From Parasphingopyxis marina (GTDB lineage Bacteria > Pseudomonadota > Alphaproteobacteria > Sphingomonadales > Sphingomonadaceae): DNA of 64,000 nt. The stretch spans positions 558,001 to 622,000 of the forward strand of contig NZ_JACJVJ010000002.1 in NCBI RefSeq assembly GCF_014237875.1. Direction: 5' to 3'. How positions within the stretch are numbered: the first letter of the stretch is position 1; every line of letters begins with the position of its first letter. The notes beneath the pieces were generated by a model. That model was not told where the DNA came from. It was given only the letters and a program-made list of their open reading frames with translations, and searched no databases. Below are positions 1-9,066 of this stretch, in pieces. The position numbers were made by a program, and so were the translations under genes.

Positions 1-1
1 C

Positions 2-1093
2 GCCTTCCTGACCTGGGTCGCGGAAAATGTCGGCGAGGAAGCGCGCTTCATGCATCAGGGCATGACGAGCTCCGACGTGCTCGACACCTGTCTCGCGGTG
101 CAGCTCGACAAAGCCGCGGCGCTGCTGCTCGCCGATCTCGATGCGCTGCTCGAAGCGCTCAAGCGCCGCGCCTTCGAACACAAGATGACGCCGACCATCG
201 GCCGCAGCCACGGCATCCATGCCGAACCGGTCACCTTCGGCCTGAAAATGGCCGAAGCCTATGCCGAGTTCGCCCGCTGCAAGGCGCGGCTGGAGGCGGC
301 GCGCGCGGATATCGCGACCTGCGCGATTTCCGGCGCGGTCGGCACCTTCGCGAATATCGACCCTGCCGTCGAAGCCCATGTCGCCGAGAAGCTCGGCCTG
401 ACCGTGGAGCCCGTCTCCACCCAGGTGATCCCGCGTGATCGCCACGCGATGTTCTTCGCGACGCTGGGCGTAATCGCCAGCTCGATCGAGCGGCTGTCCA
501 CCGAAATCCGCCATCTCCAGCGCACCGAATTGCTGGAAGCGGAGGAATATTTCTCGCCGGGCCAGAAAGGCTCCTCGGCGATGCCGCACAAGCGCAACCC
601 GATCCTCACCGAAAACCTGACCGGCCTCGCCCGCATGGTGCGCAGCTATGCGCTTCCCGCGATGGAAAATGTCGCGCTATGGCACGAACGCGATATCAGC
701 CACAGCTCGGTCGAACGCTATATCGGGCCCGATGCGACGATTACGCTCGATTTCGCGCTCGCGCGCCTCACCGGCGTGATCGACAAGCTGCTCGTCTATC
801 CCGAGCGCATGCAGAAGAATTTGGACAAGATGGGCGGGCTGGTCCACTCGCAGCGCGTGCTGCTGGCGCTGACCCAGGCCGGCGTTTCGCGCGAAGACGC
901 CTATCGCCTCGTCCAGCGCAACGCGATGAAGGTGTGGGAATCGGACGGCGCGCTATCGCTGATGGAATTGCTCAAGGGCGACGAGGAAGTCGCCGCCGCG
1001 CTCAGCGATGCCGAGATCGAGGAACGGTTCGATCTCGGCTATCACCTGAAACATGTCGACACGATCTTCGCGCGCGTCTTCGGGGAAGGCTGA
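2..1093 (+). CDS. purB: adenylosuccinate lyase, 5' end outside the window
   Basis: Adenylosuccinate lyase acts twice in purine synthesis, releasing fumarate from SAICAR and from adenylosuccinate. The frame is already open at base 2 (AFLTWVAENVGEEARF precedes the Met codon at 50), so the true start lies upstream; 363 residues are present and roughly 70 are missing by comparison with usual family length. The fumarase/ASL signature GSSAMPHKRNP is near 568-601, the catalytic-His region GRSHGIHAEP near 200-230, and HQGMTSSDVLDT close to the left edge. The C-terminus is intact. It converges on the RTX gene with 25 bp between stop codons. The identification is secure. Confidence 0.97.
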   Translation, partial: AFLTWVAENVGEEARFMHQGMTSSDVLDTCLAVQLDKAAALLLADLDALLEALKRRAFEHKMTPTIGRSHGIHAEPVTFGLKMAEAYAEFARCKARLEAARADIATCAISGAVGTFANIDPAVEAHVAEKLGLTVEPVSTQVIPRDRHAMFFATLGVIASSIERLSTEIRHLQRTELLEAEEYFSPGQKGSSAMPHKRNPILTENLTGLARMVRSYALPAMENVALWHERDISHSSVERYIGPDATITLDFALARLTGVIDKLLVYPERMQKNLDKMGGLVHSQRVLLALTQAGVSREDAYRLVQRNAMKVWESDGALSLMELLKGDEEVAAALSDAEIEERFDLGYHLKHVDTIFARVFGEG

Positions 1094-1106
1094 GCCGCCC
1101 TCCCCG

Positions 1107-1124
1107 GTCTAGCCGCGGCTAGAC
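1107..1124. repeat. perfect 18-bp palindrome between convergent genes
   Basis: GTCTAGCCGCGGCTAGAC equals its own reverse complement and contains CTAG twice. It lies between the purB stop and the end of the RTX gene, whose stop codon (CTA on the plus strand, 1119-1121) is inside it. There is no T-tract, so it is not a standard intrinsic terminator. Confidence 0.6.
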
Positions 1125-2432
1125 GATGATGTCGGCGAAGGTCGGCGCGACGACCGCATTGATCGTCACCGCGAAATCCGCCGATGCGTCGCCGTCGAGA
1201 TCGACCGAGAGTTCGAACACGCTGCCGCCGACATGGTCCAGCGTCACTTCGCCCGCCGTGCCGGAAAACACGCCGGTAAAGACCAACGGCCCGCCGCCGG
1301 CCACTTCGTCGGACAGGCCCGAAATGTCGATCCAGTCCGCGCCGTGCTCGAAGTCGCCGATATAGTCCATCGCACCGGTGGCATCGCTGTCGATCGCATT
1401 GTCGTAGATGAAGGCGTCCTTGCCGTCCTCGCCGAACAGATAGTCACCGCCCTCGCCGCCGACCAGCTTGTCATTGCCCTTGCCGGCATAGAGCTTGTCC
1501 TTGCCGGCGCCGCCGAGCAGGTGATCGTCGCCCTCGCCCGCGATCAGCGCGTCGTTGCCCGCGCCGCCATCCAGCGTGTCGTTGCCCTCGCGGCCTTCGA
1601 GATAATCATGGCCGTCGCCGCCGATCAGCACATTGGCGCCGCTATCGCCCGCCAGCGTATCGTTGAAGATCGTGCCGGTGAGATTCTCGAAATTGACGAT
1701 CTTGCCGCTGCGGCCGAAGCCGTCGTCGAAGATCATGTTCGCGGCAAGATCGGCGTGAACGCCCTTGGTCGCGTAGATGAGATCGGCAAGCCCGTCGCCA
1801 TCGCCATCGGGGCCGAGCGTATAGACGCCGAAGCTGAGCGTATCGTTGCCCTTGCCGCCATCGGCATAGCCGGGCGCGCCGCCCACCTGGACATAATCGT
1901 CGCCGCCCAGCGCCTCGATCTTGTCCTGCCAGTCGCCGAGGATGACGTTGCGGGCATCGGTGCCGATGAAGGTGTCCGAAAACTGGGTGCCCTGCCCGAC
2001 GCCTTCGATCGAGACGAGCTTTTCGGCATTGCCATAGCCGTCATTGTAAACGAACTGCTTGCGCAGATCGACATAGGCGCCCTGCGTCGCATCGAGATGG
2101 AAGAGGCTGATCCGGTCTTCGCCGTCGCCGCCGACGAAATAGTCGGTGCCCGATCCGCCGCGCAGCAGGTCGTTGCCGTCGCCGCCGTCGAGATAGTCGT
2201 CGCCTTCGTCGCCGCGCAGCAGGTCGTTGCCGCCAAGGCCGTAGATCCGGTCGTTACCGAGCCCGCCGCGAATATAGTCCGCCCCCACGCCCTGCATGTC
2301 CGCGGGCGTGGTCGGATCCTGGTAGTTGCCGCCATAGAGAATGTCGTTGCCGGCTTCGCCGAAGATGAAATTCGCTTCCCAGAGCGGGCCGAAAATCGTG
2401 TCCGCAGCAGCCGTGCCGTAAATCGTCGCCAT
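1119..2432 (-). CDS. RTX-type calcium-binding protein, 437 aa
   Basis: This is a glycine/aspartate-rich protein with many GGxGxDxL nonapeptides in three blocks: residues ~25-105 (GEAGNDILYGG, GGDGNDLLRGG), a short one near ~185, and ~270-340 (GGAGNDALIAG, GKGNDKLVGG). Such repeats form Ca2+-binding parallel beta rolls in type I secreted proteins. Between the blocks lie two related segments of the form VDL..DDGFG..FEN..GT.FNDTL. There is no N-terminal signal peptide, and the C-terminus (VTINAVVAPTFADIIV) suits an uncleaved type I secretion signal. No catalytic domain is visible, and no ABC exporter or membrane-fusion gene is nearby. GGAG upstream supports the start at 2432. Function and target are unknown. 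Confidence 0.85.
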   Translation of the reverse strand: MATIYGTAAADTIFGPLWEANFIFGEAGNDILYGGNYQDPTTPADMQGVGADYIRGGLGNDRIYGLGGNDLLRGDEGDDYLDGGDGNDLLRGGSGTDYFVGGDGEDRISLFHLDATQGAYVDLRKQFVYNDGYGNAEKLVSIEGVGQGTQFSDTFIGTDARNVILGDWQDKIEALGGDDYVQVGGAPGYADGGKGNDTLSFGVYTLGPDGDGDGLADLIYATKGVHADLAANMIFDDGFGRSGKIVNFENLTGTIFNDTLAGDSGANVLIGGDGHDYLEGREGNDTLDGGAGNDALIAGEGDDHLLGGAGKDKLYAGKGNDKLVGGEGGDYLFGEDGKDAFIYDNAIDSDATGAMDYIGDFEHGADWIDISGLSDEVAGGGPLVFTGVFSGTAGEVTLDHVGGSVFELSVDLDGDASADFAVTINAVVAPTFADIIV

Positions 2433-2444
2433 TTATCGTCTCCA

Positions 2445-2458
2445 CAATCGTTCGATTG
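2445..2458. promoter_or_regulatory. small dyad just upstream of the RTX gene
   Basis: CAATCG-TT-CGATTG is a perfect 6-bp-arm dyad 12 bp before the RTX start codon, next to its ribosome-binding site. It could be an operator half or a small leader hairpin; nothing further can be said. Confidence 0.3.
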
Positions 2459-2539
2459 AGGAGGTTTAGGGAATCGGCGCGAGCGGCGGTGTGACCGAGC
2501 GCACTGGTCTTGCATTTTCATGGCAGCGGGGCGGGCCGC

Positions 2540-3487
2540 TCAATGGATATCGTCGCCATCTTCATGGCTGGAGCCGTGATCGTGATGATGCTCCATCGTC
2601 TGCGGGTCCGTCAGGCTTTCATAGATGAAACCGATAAACTGCTCGCCGGAGATGAATCCGCCCTCGCGGTCCGCATAGTCGGCCGGGAAATTCATCGCCT
2701 GGATTTCCTCCAGGGTCCGTCCCGCCGCGATCGCCGATTCCACCTGCCCCATCAGCGCGCCGATCATGTCGCGATAGGCGATCAGGTCCGCGCGCGTCGC
2801 CATCGGGCCATGGCCGGGAATGATCCGGGTTTCGGCGTCGGTCATGTCGATAACCCGGGTCGCGGCTTGGACGACGCCCTGCACCGCGCCGCCGGAATCG
2901 CGATCGATGTAGGGGAAGCTGCCTCCGTTGAAGAACAGGTCGCCCATATGGACGACATTGGCATTCTCCCACCAGATGATGGAATCGCCATCGGTATGGC
3001 CGTTATGCATATGGATGACATGGACGGTATCGCCGTTGAGATGGAGCTTGAGGCCATCCTCATAGGTGACCACCGGCAGCGCGACGGCGGGCACCGTGCG
3101 GCCTTCCGCGCCGTTTTCGGCCATCCGGATGCGCACATTTTCGTGCGCCAGGATCAGTGCGCCGGCCTCGCCGAAATTCTCGTTCCCGCCGCTATGGTCG
3201 CCATGCCAATGGGTGTTGATCAGGAAGCGCACCGGCTCTGCGCCGAGATCGGCAATCGCCGCCTGGATGCGCGCGGTGAGCGGCGCGAACTGATCGTCGA
3301 TCAGCACGGTGCCGTCTTCGCCGTAGGAGACGCCGATATTGCCGCCGCGGCCGAACAATACGGCGATGCCGGGCGTCAATTGCGTAGCGGTGATTTCGAC
3401 ATCGGCCATTTGGGCGTCTTGCGCAGCGGCGGGCGCGGCAAGGATCATGGCAAGGGCGGTAAGCGGTGCGAAGCGGGTCATCGGCAT
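2540..3487 (-). CDS. periplasmic metallo-beta-lactamase-fold hydrolase, 315 aa
   Basis: The N-terminus (MPMTRFAPLTALAMILAAPAAAQ) is a Sec signal peptide, so the mature enzyme should be periplasmic. The zinc-site motif HWHGDHSGGN is near residues 95-105. Further metal-ligand-like elements follow: HMHNGHTDGDS, VVHMGDLFFNGG and IIPGHGP. This is the pattern of MBL-fold hydrolases of the 'SoxH/quinoprotein-relay' type rather than of a proven beta-lactamase. The C-terminus is His-rich (HHHDHGSSHEDGDDIH) and may bind metal. It stands alone, 64 bp downstream of dnaJ on the same strand. The substrate is unknown; fold certain, antibiotic hydrolysis unsupported. Confidence 0.88.
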   Translation of the reverse strand: MPMTRFAPLTALAMILAAPAAAQDAQMADVEITATQLTPGIAVLFGRGGNIGVSYGEDGTVLIDDQFAPLTARIQAAIADLGAEPVRFLINTHWHGDHSGGNENFGEAGALILAHENVRIRMAENGAEGRTVPAVALPVVTYEDGLKLHLNGDTVHVIHMHNGHTDGDSIIWWENANVVHMGDLFFNGGSFPYIDRDSGGAVQGVVQAATRVIDMTDAETRIIPGHGPMATRADLIAYRDMIGALMGQVESAIAAGRTLEEIQAMNFPADYADREGGFISGEQFIGFIYESLTDPQTMEHHHDHGSSHEDGDDIH

Positions 3488-3551
3488 CCTCCTGTTGCGG
3501 ATGCCATATCAATTCAGCGGCGGTGAGTCGAAGCTTGGCCGGCGGCGCCCG

Positions 3552-4676
3552 TCACTCGCCGAACATGGATTTGAGCTTGTCGAAGAAGCCCGCGCTTTCG
3601 GGGCATTCCTCGCCGGTCTCGGTTTCGCGGAATTCCTGGAGGATTTCCTTCTGCCGCGCGGAGAGCTTGGTGGGCGTTTCGACATCGAACTGGACGACGA
3701 GATCGCCATGGCCGCGGCCCTGGAGCACCGGCATGCCCGCGCCGCGTTTCCGCAGCTGCTTGCCGGTCTGCATTCCCGGGGGAACGACGAATTCATGCAC
3801 CTCGCCGTCGAGCCCCGGCACCTCGATCGAGCCGCCGAGCGCGGCGGTCGTGAAGGAGATCGGGCAGCGCGCGAACAGCGCCGTGCCCTCGCGCTGAAAC
3901 AGCTGGTGGCGCGAAAGATGGACGAAGATGTAGAGATCGCCGGCCGGCCCGCCGCGCGCGCCCGCCTCGCCCTCGCCGGACACGCGGATGCGCGTGCCTT
4001 CGTCGACTCCGGGCGGGATCTTGACGTCGATCGTCTTGGTCTGGTCGACCCGGCCCTCGCCGCGGCACTGGTCGCACGGATCGGCGATCACCTGGCCCAT
4101 GCCGTGGCAGCTCGGGCAGGTGCGTTCGACCAGGAACAGGCCCTGCTGCGCGCGGACCTTGCCATGGCCCTGGCAGGTGGCGCAGGTCTGTGCGCCGGTG
4201 CCGGGCTTCGCGCCCGAACCCTCGCACGCGTCGCACGCGGCCGCGACGTCCAGCGTCAGTTCCGCGTCCTTGCCGTGATAGGCGTCTTCGAGCGTGATCT
4301 CGTAATCGTAGCGCAGGTCCGCGCCGCGCCGGACATCCTGCCGGCCGCCACGCCCCCGGCCGCCCATGAAATCCTCGCCGAAGATATTCTCGAAAATGTC
4401 GGAAAAGGCGCCGAAACCATCGCCGCCGCCCGGGGTCCCGCCGCCGCCATTCTGGAAGGCGGCATGGCCGAAGCGATCATAGGCCGCGCGCTTTTGCGGA
4501 TCCTTCAGGCATTCATAGGCTTCGTTGATGGTCTTGAACTTGGCTTCGGCCTCGGCATCGCCGGGATTGCGATCGGGATGGCATTCCATCGCCAGCTTGC
4601 GATAGGCGGATTTGATCGTGGCGCCGTCGGCACCCCGCTCCACCTGCAAAAGTTCGTAGAAATCGACTTCGGTCAT
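3552..4676 (-). CDS. dnaJ: chaperone protein DnaJ, 374 aa
   Basis: This is the Hsp40 co-chaperone that stimulates DnaK ATPase and delivers unfolded substrates. The J-domain at residues 1-70 has the essential HPD motif ([11 protein letters not shown]). A Gly/Phe-rich linker follows. The zinc domain carries all four CxxCxGxG repeats ([32 protein letters not shown]), then come the C-terminal substrate-binding beta-domains. Length is normal for full-length DnaJ. It lies 70 bp downstream of dnaK in the same orientation, but a terminator hairpin separates the two. Confidence 0.98.
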   Translation of the reverse strand: MTEVDFYELLQVERGADGATIKSAYRKLAMECHPDRNPGDAEAEAKFKTINEAYECLKDPQKRAAYDRFGHAAFQNGGGGTPGGGDGFGAFSDIFENIFGEDFMGGRGRGGRQDVRRGADLRYDYEITLEDAYHGKDAELTLDVAAACDACEGSGAKPGTGAQTCATCQGHGKVRAQQGLFLVERTCPSCHGMGQVIADPCDQCRGEGRVDQTKTIDVKIPPGVDEGTRIRVSGEGEAGARGGPAGDLYIFVHLSRHQLFQREGTALFARCPISFTTAALGGSIEVPGLDGEVHEFVVPPGMQTGKQLRKRGAGMPVLQGRGHGDLVVQFDVETPTKLSARQKEILQEFRETETGEECPESAGFFDKLKSMFGE

Positions 4677-4706
4677 TGCTGCCCCAGCATGCCGTATAAT
4701 GGGACG

Positions 4707-4740
4707 AAAAAGGGAGGAGCGCGCATGTCTCCTCCCCCTT
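4707..4740 (-). terminator. intrinsic terminator/attenuator between dnaK and dnaJ
   Basis: On the minus strand GGGAGGAG (complement of 4729-4736) pairs with CTCCTCCC (complement of 4712-4719) across a 9-nt loop, followed at once by five U (4711-4707). It lies just after the dnaK stop and 30 bp before dnaJ, so it should reduce read-through into dnaJ. Confidence 0.75.
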
Positions 4741-4746
4741 TACGTG

Positions 4747-6663
<1,917 letters not shown>

Positions 6664-6694
6664 TCTATCCCTCTGAATTTCCCCAATAACTGGC

Positions 6695-6709
6695 GGAGCC
6701 GTCGGCTCC
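6695..6709 (-). promoter_or_regulatory. hairpin in the dnaK leader
   Basis: GGAGCCG-T-CGGCTCC is a perfect inverted repeat 32 bp before the dnaK start codon, between the putative heat-shock promoter and the ribosome-binding site. A role in translation or mRNA stability is possible but only inferred. Confidence 0.4.
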
Positions 6710-6752
6710 CCTTATAAAGAAGCGAGAGCCGGCGGCGCGGCTTCACTGGGCG

Positions 6753-6780
6753 ATATAGGTGGGCTTTTCCTTGCTGCAAG
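6753..6780 (-). promoter_or_regulatory. candidate sigma-32 promoter of dnaK
   Basis: Reading the minus strand, CTTGCAG (6780-6774) and CCCACCTATAT (6763-6753) are separated by 10 nt. They resemble the heat-shock consensus CTTGAAA and CCCCATnT, though the -35 is imperfect. No CIRCE inverted repeat was found here, so RpoH rather than HrcA control of dnaK is the more likely reading. Confidence 0.45.
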
Positions 6781-6828
6781 CACCTGGCGCAACTAATGGA
6801 AAGCCCTCGTCAAGATTTGGGGATTTCA

Positions 6829-7308
6829 ATGCGCTATGCTCTCCTGGCCGGGTTCGCGGCCATCGCCCTTTCCGCTTGCAGTCAAGGCGCCGACGAAGCC
6901 CCTGCCGATCCGGTCGAAAACGCTTGGGTGCGGCTTCCGGCGGTCGATGGCCGGCCGGCCGCGGCCTATTTCACGCTCCATGGCGGCGACGCCGGCGACA
7001 CGCTGATCGCGGTCGACAGCGAACGGGTGGCTAGCATCGAACTGCACGAGACGACGATGGAAGGCGGCGCGATGCGGATGCGGCCGATCATGTCGGTCGA
7101 TATTCCGGCCGGCGAGACGATCGCCTTCGAACCCGGCGGCCGCCACGCGATGCTGTTCGGCGTCGATCCCGAAGTGACGGCGGGGACAAACCTGACGCTC
7201 CACTTCCGCTTCGACAGCGGCCGCGATGTCTCGATCGAAGCGGCCACGATCGACGCCGGCGACGACGCGCCGGCGCAGGAATCCGGGCAGGATCACGGCG
7301 CGCACTGA
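6829..7308 (+). CDS. PCu(A)C-type copper chaperone lipoprotein, 159 aa
   Basis: This is a periplasmic copper chaperone of the PCu(A)C family, which donates Cu(I) for cytochrome oxidase assembly. The start at 6829 gives MRYALLAGFAAIALSACSQG, a lipoprotein signal with lipobox LSAC; an upstream in-frame ATG at 6796 would bury the signal. The copper site pattern is visible as HETTMEGGAMRMRPI followed about 20 residues later by HAM. The C-terminus is rich in D, E and H, possibly adding metal affinity. It is divergent from dnaK, with no cytochrome oxidase gene nearby. Confidence 0.88.
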   Translation: MRYALLAGFAAIALSACSQGADEAPADPVENAWVRLPAVDGRPAAAYFTLHGGDAGDTLIAVDSERVASIELHETTMEGGAMRMRPIMSVDIPAGETIAFEPGGRHAMLFGVDPEVTAGTNLTLHFRFDSGRDVSIEAATIDAGDDAPAQESGQDHGAH

Positions 7309-7371
7309 ACGGGTCAACTATCGGAAAAAGATGGCATTAAATGCTGGATTGTCCAGCCGGCTTGGGCTAGC

Positions 7372-7388
7372 TTGCGATCAATTCGCAA
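7372..7388. promoter_or_regulatory. inverted repeat upstream of the duplicated-domain gene
   Basis: TTGCGA and TCGCAA flank a 5-nt spacer about 40 bp before the start at 7427. The position suits an operator or a leader hairpin. No regulator can be assigned. Confidence 0.3.
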
Positions 7389-7426
7389 TAAGGGTCGCAG
7401 CTTTTTGTGATGAGGGGGGAATTACC

Positions 7427-8332
7427 ATGACGAGTTTTCGCAGCTTCGCCATTACGGCCGCTGTTTTTACCGCAGCGATTTCGGCGCCTGCCGTCGCGCA
7501 GAATGCCGATCTCAATCCGACTTATGGCACGCTGGAGCTGCGGGCAGGTTTCAACAATGATCCGCGGCTTGTCCAGCTGCAATCCGGCGGCAGTATCGAC
7601 GCTTCGGCGATCGGCAGCCCGTGCCGCGGCTTTGTCGCCAATGCGCCCGATGTGCGGGTGGTCTATTCGAGCGGCAGCCTGCCGCTGATCTTCTCGGCCG
7701 ATTCCGATTCGGACACCACGCTCGTCGTCAACGCGCCCGACGGCCGCTGGTATTGCGACGATGACAGCGGCGAGGGCCTCAACCCGTCGGTCCGCTTCAA
7801 CCAGCCGCTTTCGGGCCGCTACGAAGTCTGGGTGGGCACCTATGGCAGCGCCAGCGTGCGCGCGGCGGTGCTCGGCGTTTCGGAACTCTATGACGATATT
7901 TCCAACCGTTCGGGCGGCTCCGGCGGCGCGCCCGATTTCAGCCTCGATCCCACCTATGGATCGGCCACCCTGCGTTCCGGCTTCACGCCCGATCCGCACC
8001 GGATCCGCCTCCAGTCCGGCGGGCCGATCAGCGCGTCGGTGGTCGACAGTTCGTGCCGCGGCAATATCTCCCGCGCGCCCGATTACCGGGTTCGCTATAC
8101 AAGCGGCCGGCTGCCGCTGATCATCTCGGTCGCCTCCAGCTCCGATACCACCCTGGTCGTCAACGGGCCCAGCGGCGAATGGTATTGCAACGACGATGGC
8201 GGCGACGGGCTCAACCCGTCGATCCGGTTCGATACGCCGCGCTCGGGCCAATATGATATCTGGGTCGGCACCTTCGGCAGCACCCGGCTGGAATCGGCGA
8301 TCCTCGACATATCCGAACTCTACAGCAACTGA
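7427..8332 (+). CDS. secreted protein with two tandem copies of one domain, 301 aa
   Basis: I do not recognise a named function. The start at 7427, after a GAGGGGGGAA ribosome-binding site, gives a clear signal peptide (MTSFRSFAITAAVFTAAISA with AVAQ cleavage site). The mature protein is two copies of one ~125-residue unit (about 27-150 and 166-300) joined by a short Gly/Ser linker (RSGGSGGAPD). Each copy reads: DPTYG..LR.GF, a Cys in S.CRG, LPLI.S..S.SDTTLVVN, G.WYC(D/N)DD, G.GLNPS.RF, SG.Y.(I/V)WVGT.GS. The pattern resembles beta-sandwich PPC-like (peptidase C-terminal) domains. Two conserved Cys per copy suggest a disulfide. Probably periplasmic or exported. Confidence 0.75.
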   Translation: MTSFRSFAITAAVFTAAISAPAVAQNADLNPTYGTLELRAGFNNDPRLVQLQSGGSIDASAIGSPCRGFVANAPDVRVVYSSGSLPLIFSADSDSDTTLVVNAPDGRWYCDDDSGEGLNPSVRFNQPLSGRYEVWVGTYGSASVRAAVLGVSELYDDISNRSGGSGGAPDFSLDPTYGSATLRSGFTPDPHRIRLQSGGPISASVVDSSCRGNISRAPDYRVRYTSGRLPLIISVASSSDTTLVVNGPSGEWYCNDDGGDGLNPSIRFDTPRSGQYDIWVGTFGSTRLESAILDISELYSN

Positions 8333-8353
8333 TCGCAGCGGGGGGTGCGACGG

Positions 8354-8383
8354 AGGGCGAGCCGCGAACAAGCGGCTTGCCCT
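8354..8383 (+). terminator. 12-bp stem-loop after the duplicated-domain gene
   Basis: AGGGCGAGCCGC and GCGGCTTGCCCT pair over 12 positions (one G-U) around a 6-nt loop, 21 bp after the stop codon. The following bases (CTTGCC) are poor in T, so it may be a weak terminator or a 3' stabilising hairpin. Confidence 0.5.
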
Positions 8384-8411
8384 CTTGCCGCAAAGCCGGT
8401 GAAAGGGCGTC

Positions 8412-8879
8412 ATGACCGACGCCGTTAGCCGCCCCCTCACCCATGCCGAGACAGCCCTGGCCGCCAGCATCTTCGGCAAGGCGATCGACTATGATCGGGT
8501 GAAGCTGCACCGGAAACGCTGGTTTCCCTTCCAGCCGCGCGACGTGCTGATGGCGCCGACCGGCGGCATCTGGTTCCATCCCAAAGGCCCCTTTTGGCGC
8601 GCGGATTTCGGCGACGCGCCGCGCAAGCTGCAGGCGCTGTTCCTCCACGAGATGACCCATGTCTGGCAGTATCAGTGCGGCATCTTCCTGCCGCTGAAAC
8701 GCCATCCCTTCTGCCGCTATTCCTACAGCCTGAAACCCGGCTGGCCGCTGGGGCGCTACGGCATCGAGCAGCAGGCCGAAATCGTCCGCCACACCTTCCT
8801 GCTGCGCGAAGGCGAGACCGTGCCGGGCGCGCCGTCGCTCAAGAGCTATGAGGCGATCTTGCCGTTCAAGGCGGGATAG
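8412..8879 (+). CDS. Vgr-related protein with HExxH motif, 155 aa
   Basis: This small cytosolic-looking protein belongs to what is usually named 'Vgr-related protein' in sphingomonads. It has no signal peptide or membrane segment. The centre (residues ~70-90) reads LQALFLHEMTHVWQYQ, a gluzincin-like HExxH pattern, and a later Glu in GIEQQAEIVRH could be a third ligand. Neither activity nor a type VI secretion role is established, and no vgrG or tss gene is nearby. The name should not be taken as evidence of a spike protein. It is followed within 10 bp by a tiny membrane-protein gene, suggesting a two-gene operon. Confidence 0.75.
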   Translation: MTDAVSRPLTHAETALAASIFGKAIDYDRVKLHRKRWFPFQPRDVLMAPTGGIWFHPKGPFWRADFGDAPRKLQALFLHEMTHVWQYQCGIFLPLKRHPFCRYSYSLKPGWPLGRYGIEQQAEIVRHTFLLREGETVPGAPSLKSYEAILPFKAG

Positions 8880-8886
8880 CAATTAG

Positions 8887-9066
8887 ATGAGCGTCGCAAA
8901 TATCGTTTTTGTGATCTTTCTGGCGACTATTGTTGTTTGGAATTTTTTCGTCGTGTGCGCTGCCGTGGCGGCGGTTTCCAAGAACCGCAGTCTTGCAGCT
9001 ACAATTGTGGTGCGATTGATCATGTGCGGTTTGGGTGCCTGGCTGATTGTGAAGGCGCTAAGTTGA
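8887..9066 (+). CDS. small two-helix membrane protein, 59 aa
   Basis: An ATG at 8887 opens a 59-codon frame that starts 7 bp after the Vgr-related stop; GGCGGGATAG at the end of that gene could act as ribosome-binding site. The product is two hydrophobic helices (VANIVFVIFLATIVVWNFFV; ATIVVRLIMCGLGAWLIVKA) joined by a short positive loop (SKNRS), which predicts a hairpin in the inner membrane. Base composition is visibly more AT-rich than the neighbours. I recognise no family. The frame could be real or a remnant; coding is supported by position, hydrophobicity and continuity. Confidence 0.5.
   Translation: MSVANIVFVIFLATIVVWNFFVVCAAVAAVSKNRSLAATIVVRLIMCGLGAWLIVKALS

Noticed and set aside
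1450-2400. Regularly spaced short DNA repeats that might suggest a CRISPR array or satellite.
   Set aside because: They are the coding repeats of the RTX nonapeptides; spacing and sequence follow codons, and no constant repeat with unique spacers exists.
1233-2459. A 408-codon open frame antisense to the RTX gene with repeated Ala/Val motifs.
   Set aside because: The apparent repeats are the complement of the GGxGxD codons of the RTX protein.
2540-3487. Metallo-beta-lactamase resistance gene.
   Set aside because: The HxHxDH fold motif is shared by many hydrolases; the remaining segments do not identify a class B beta-lactamase.
8412-8879. Type VI secretion spike gene suggested by the name Vgr.
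   Set aside because: The protein is far too short, has no VgrG fold signatures, and no tss/hcp genes are near.
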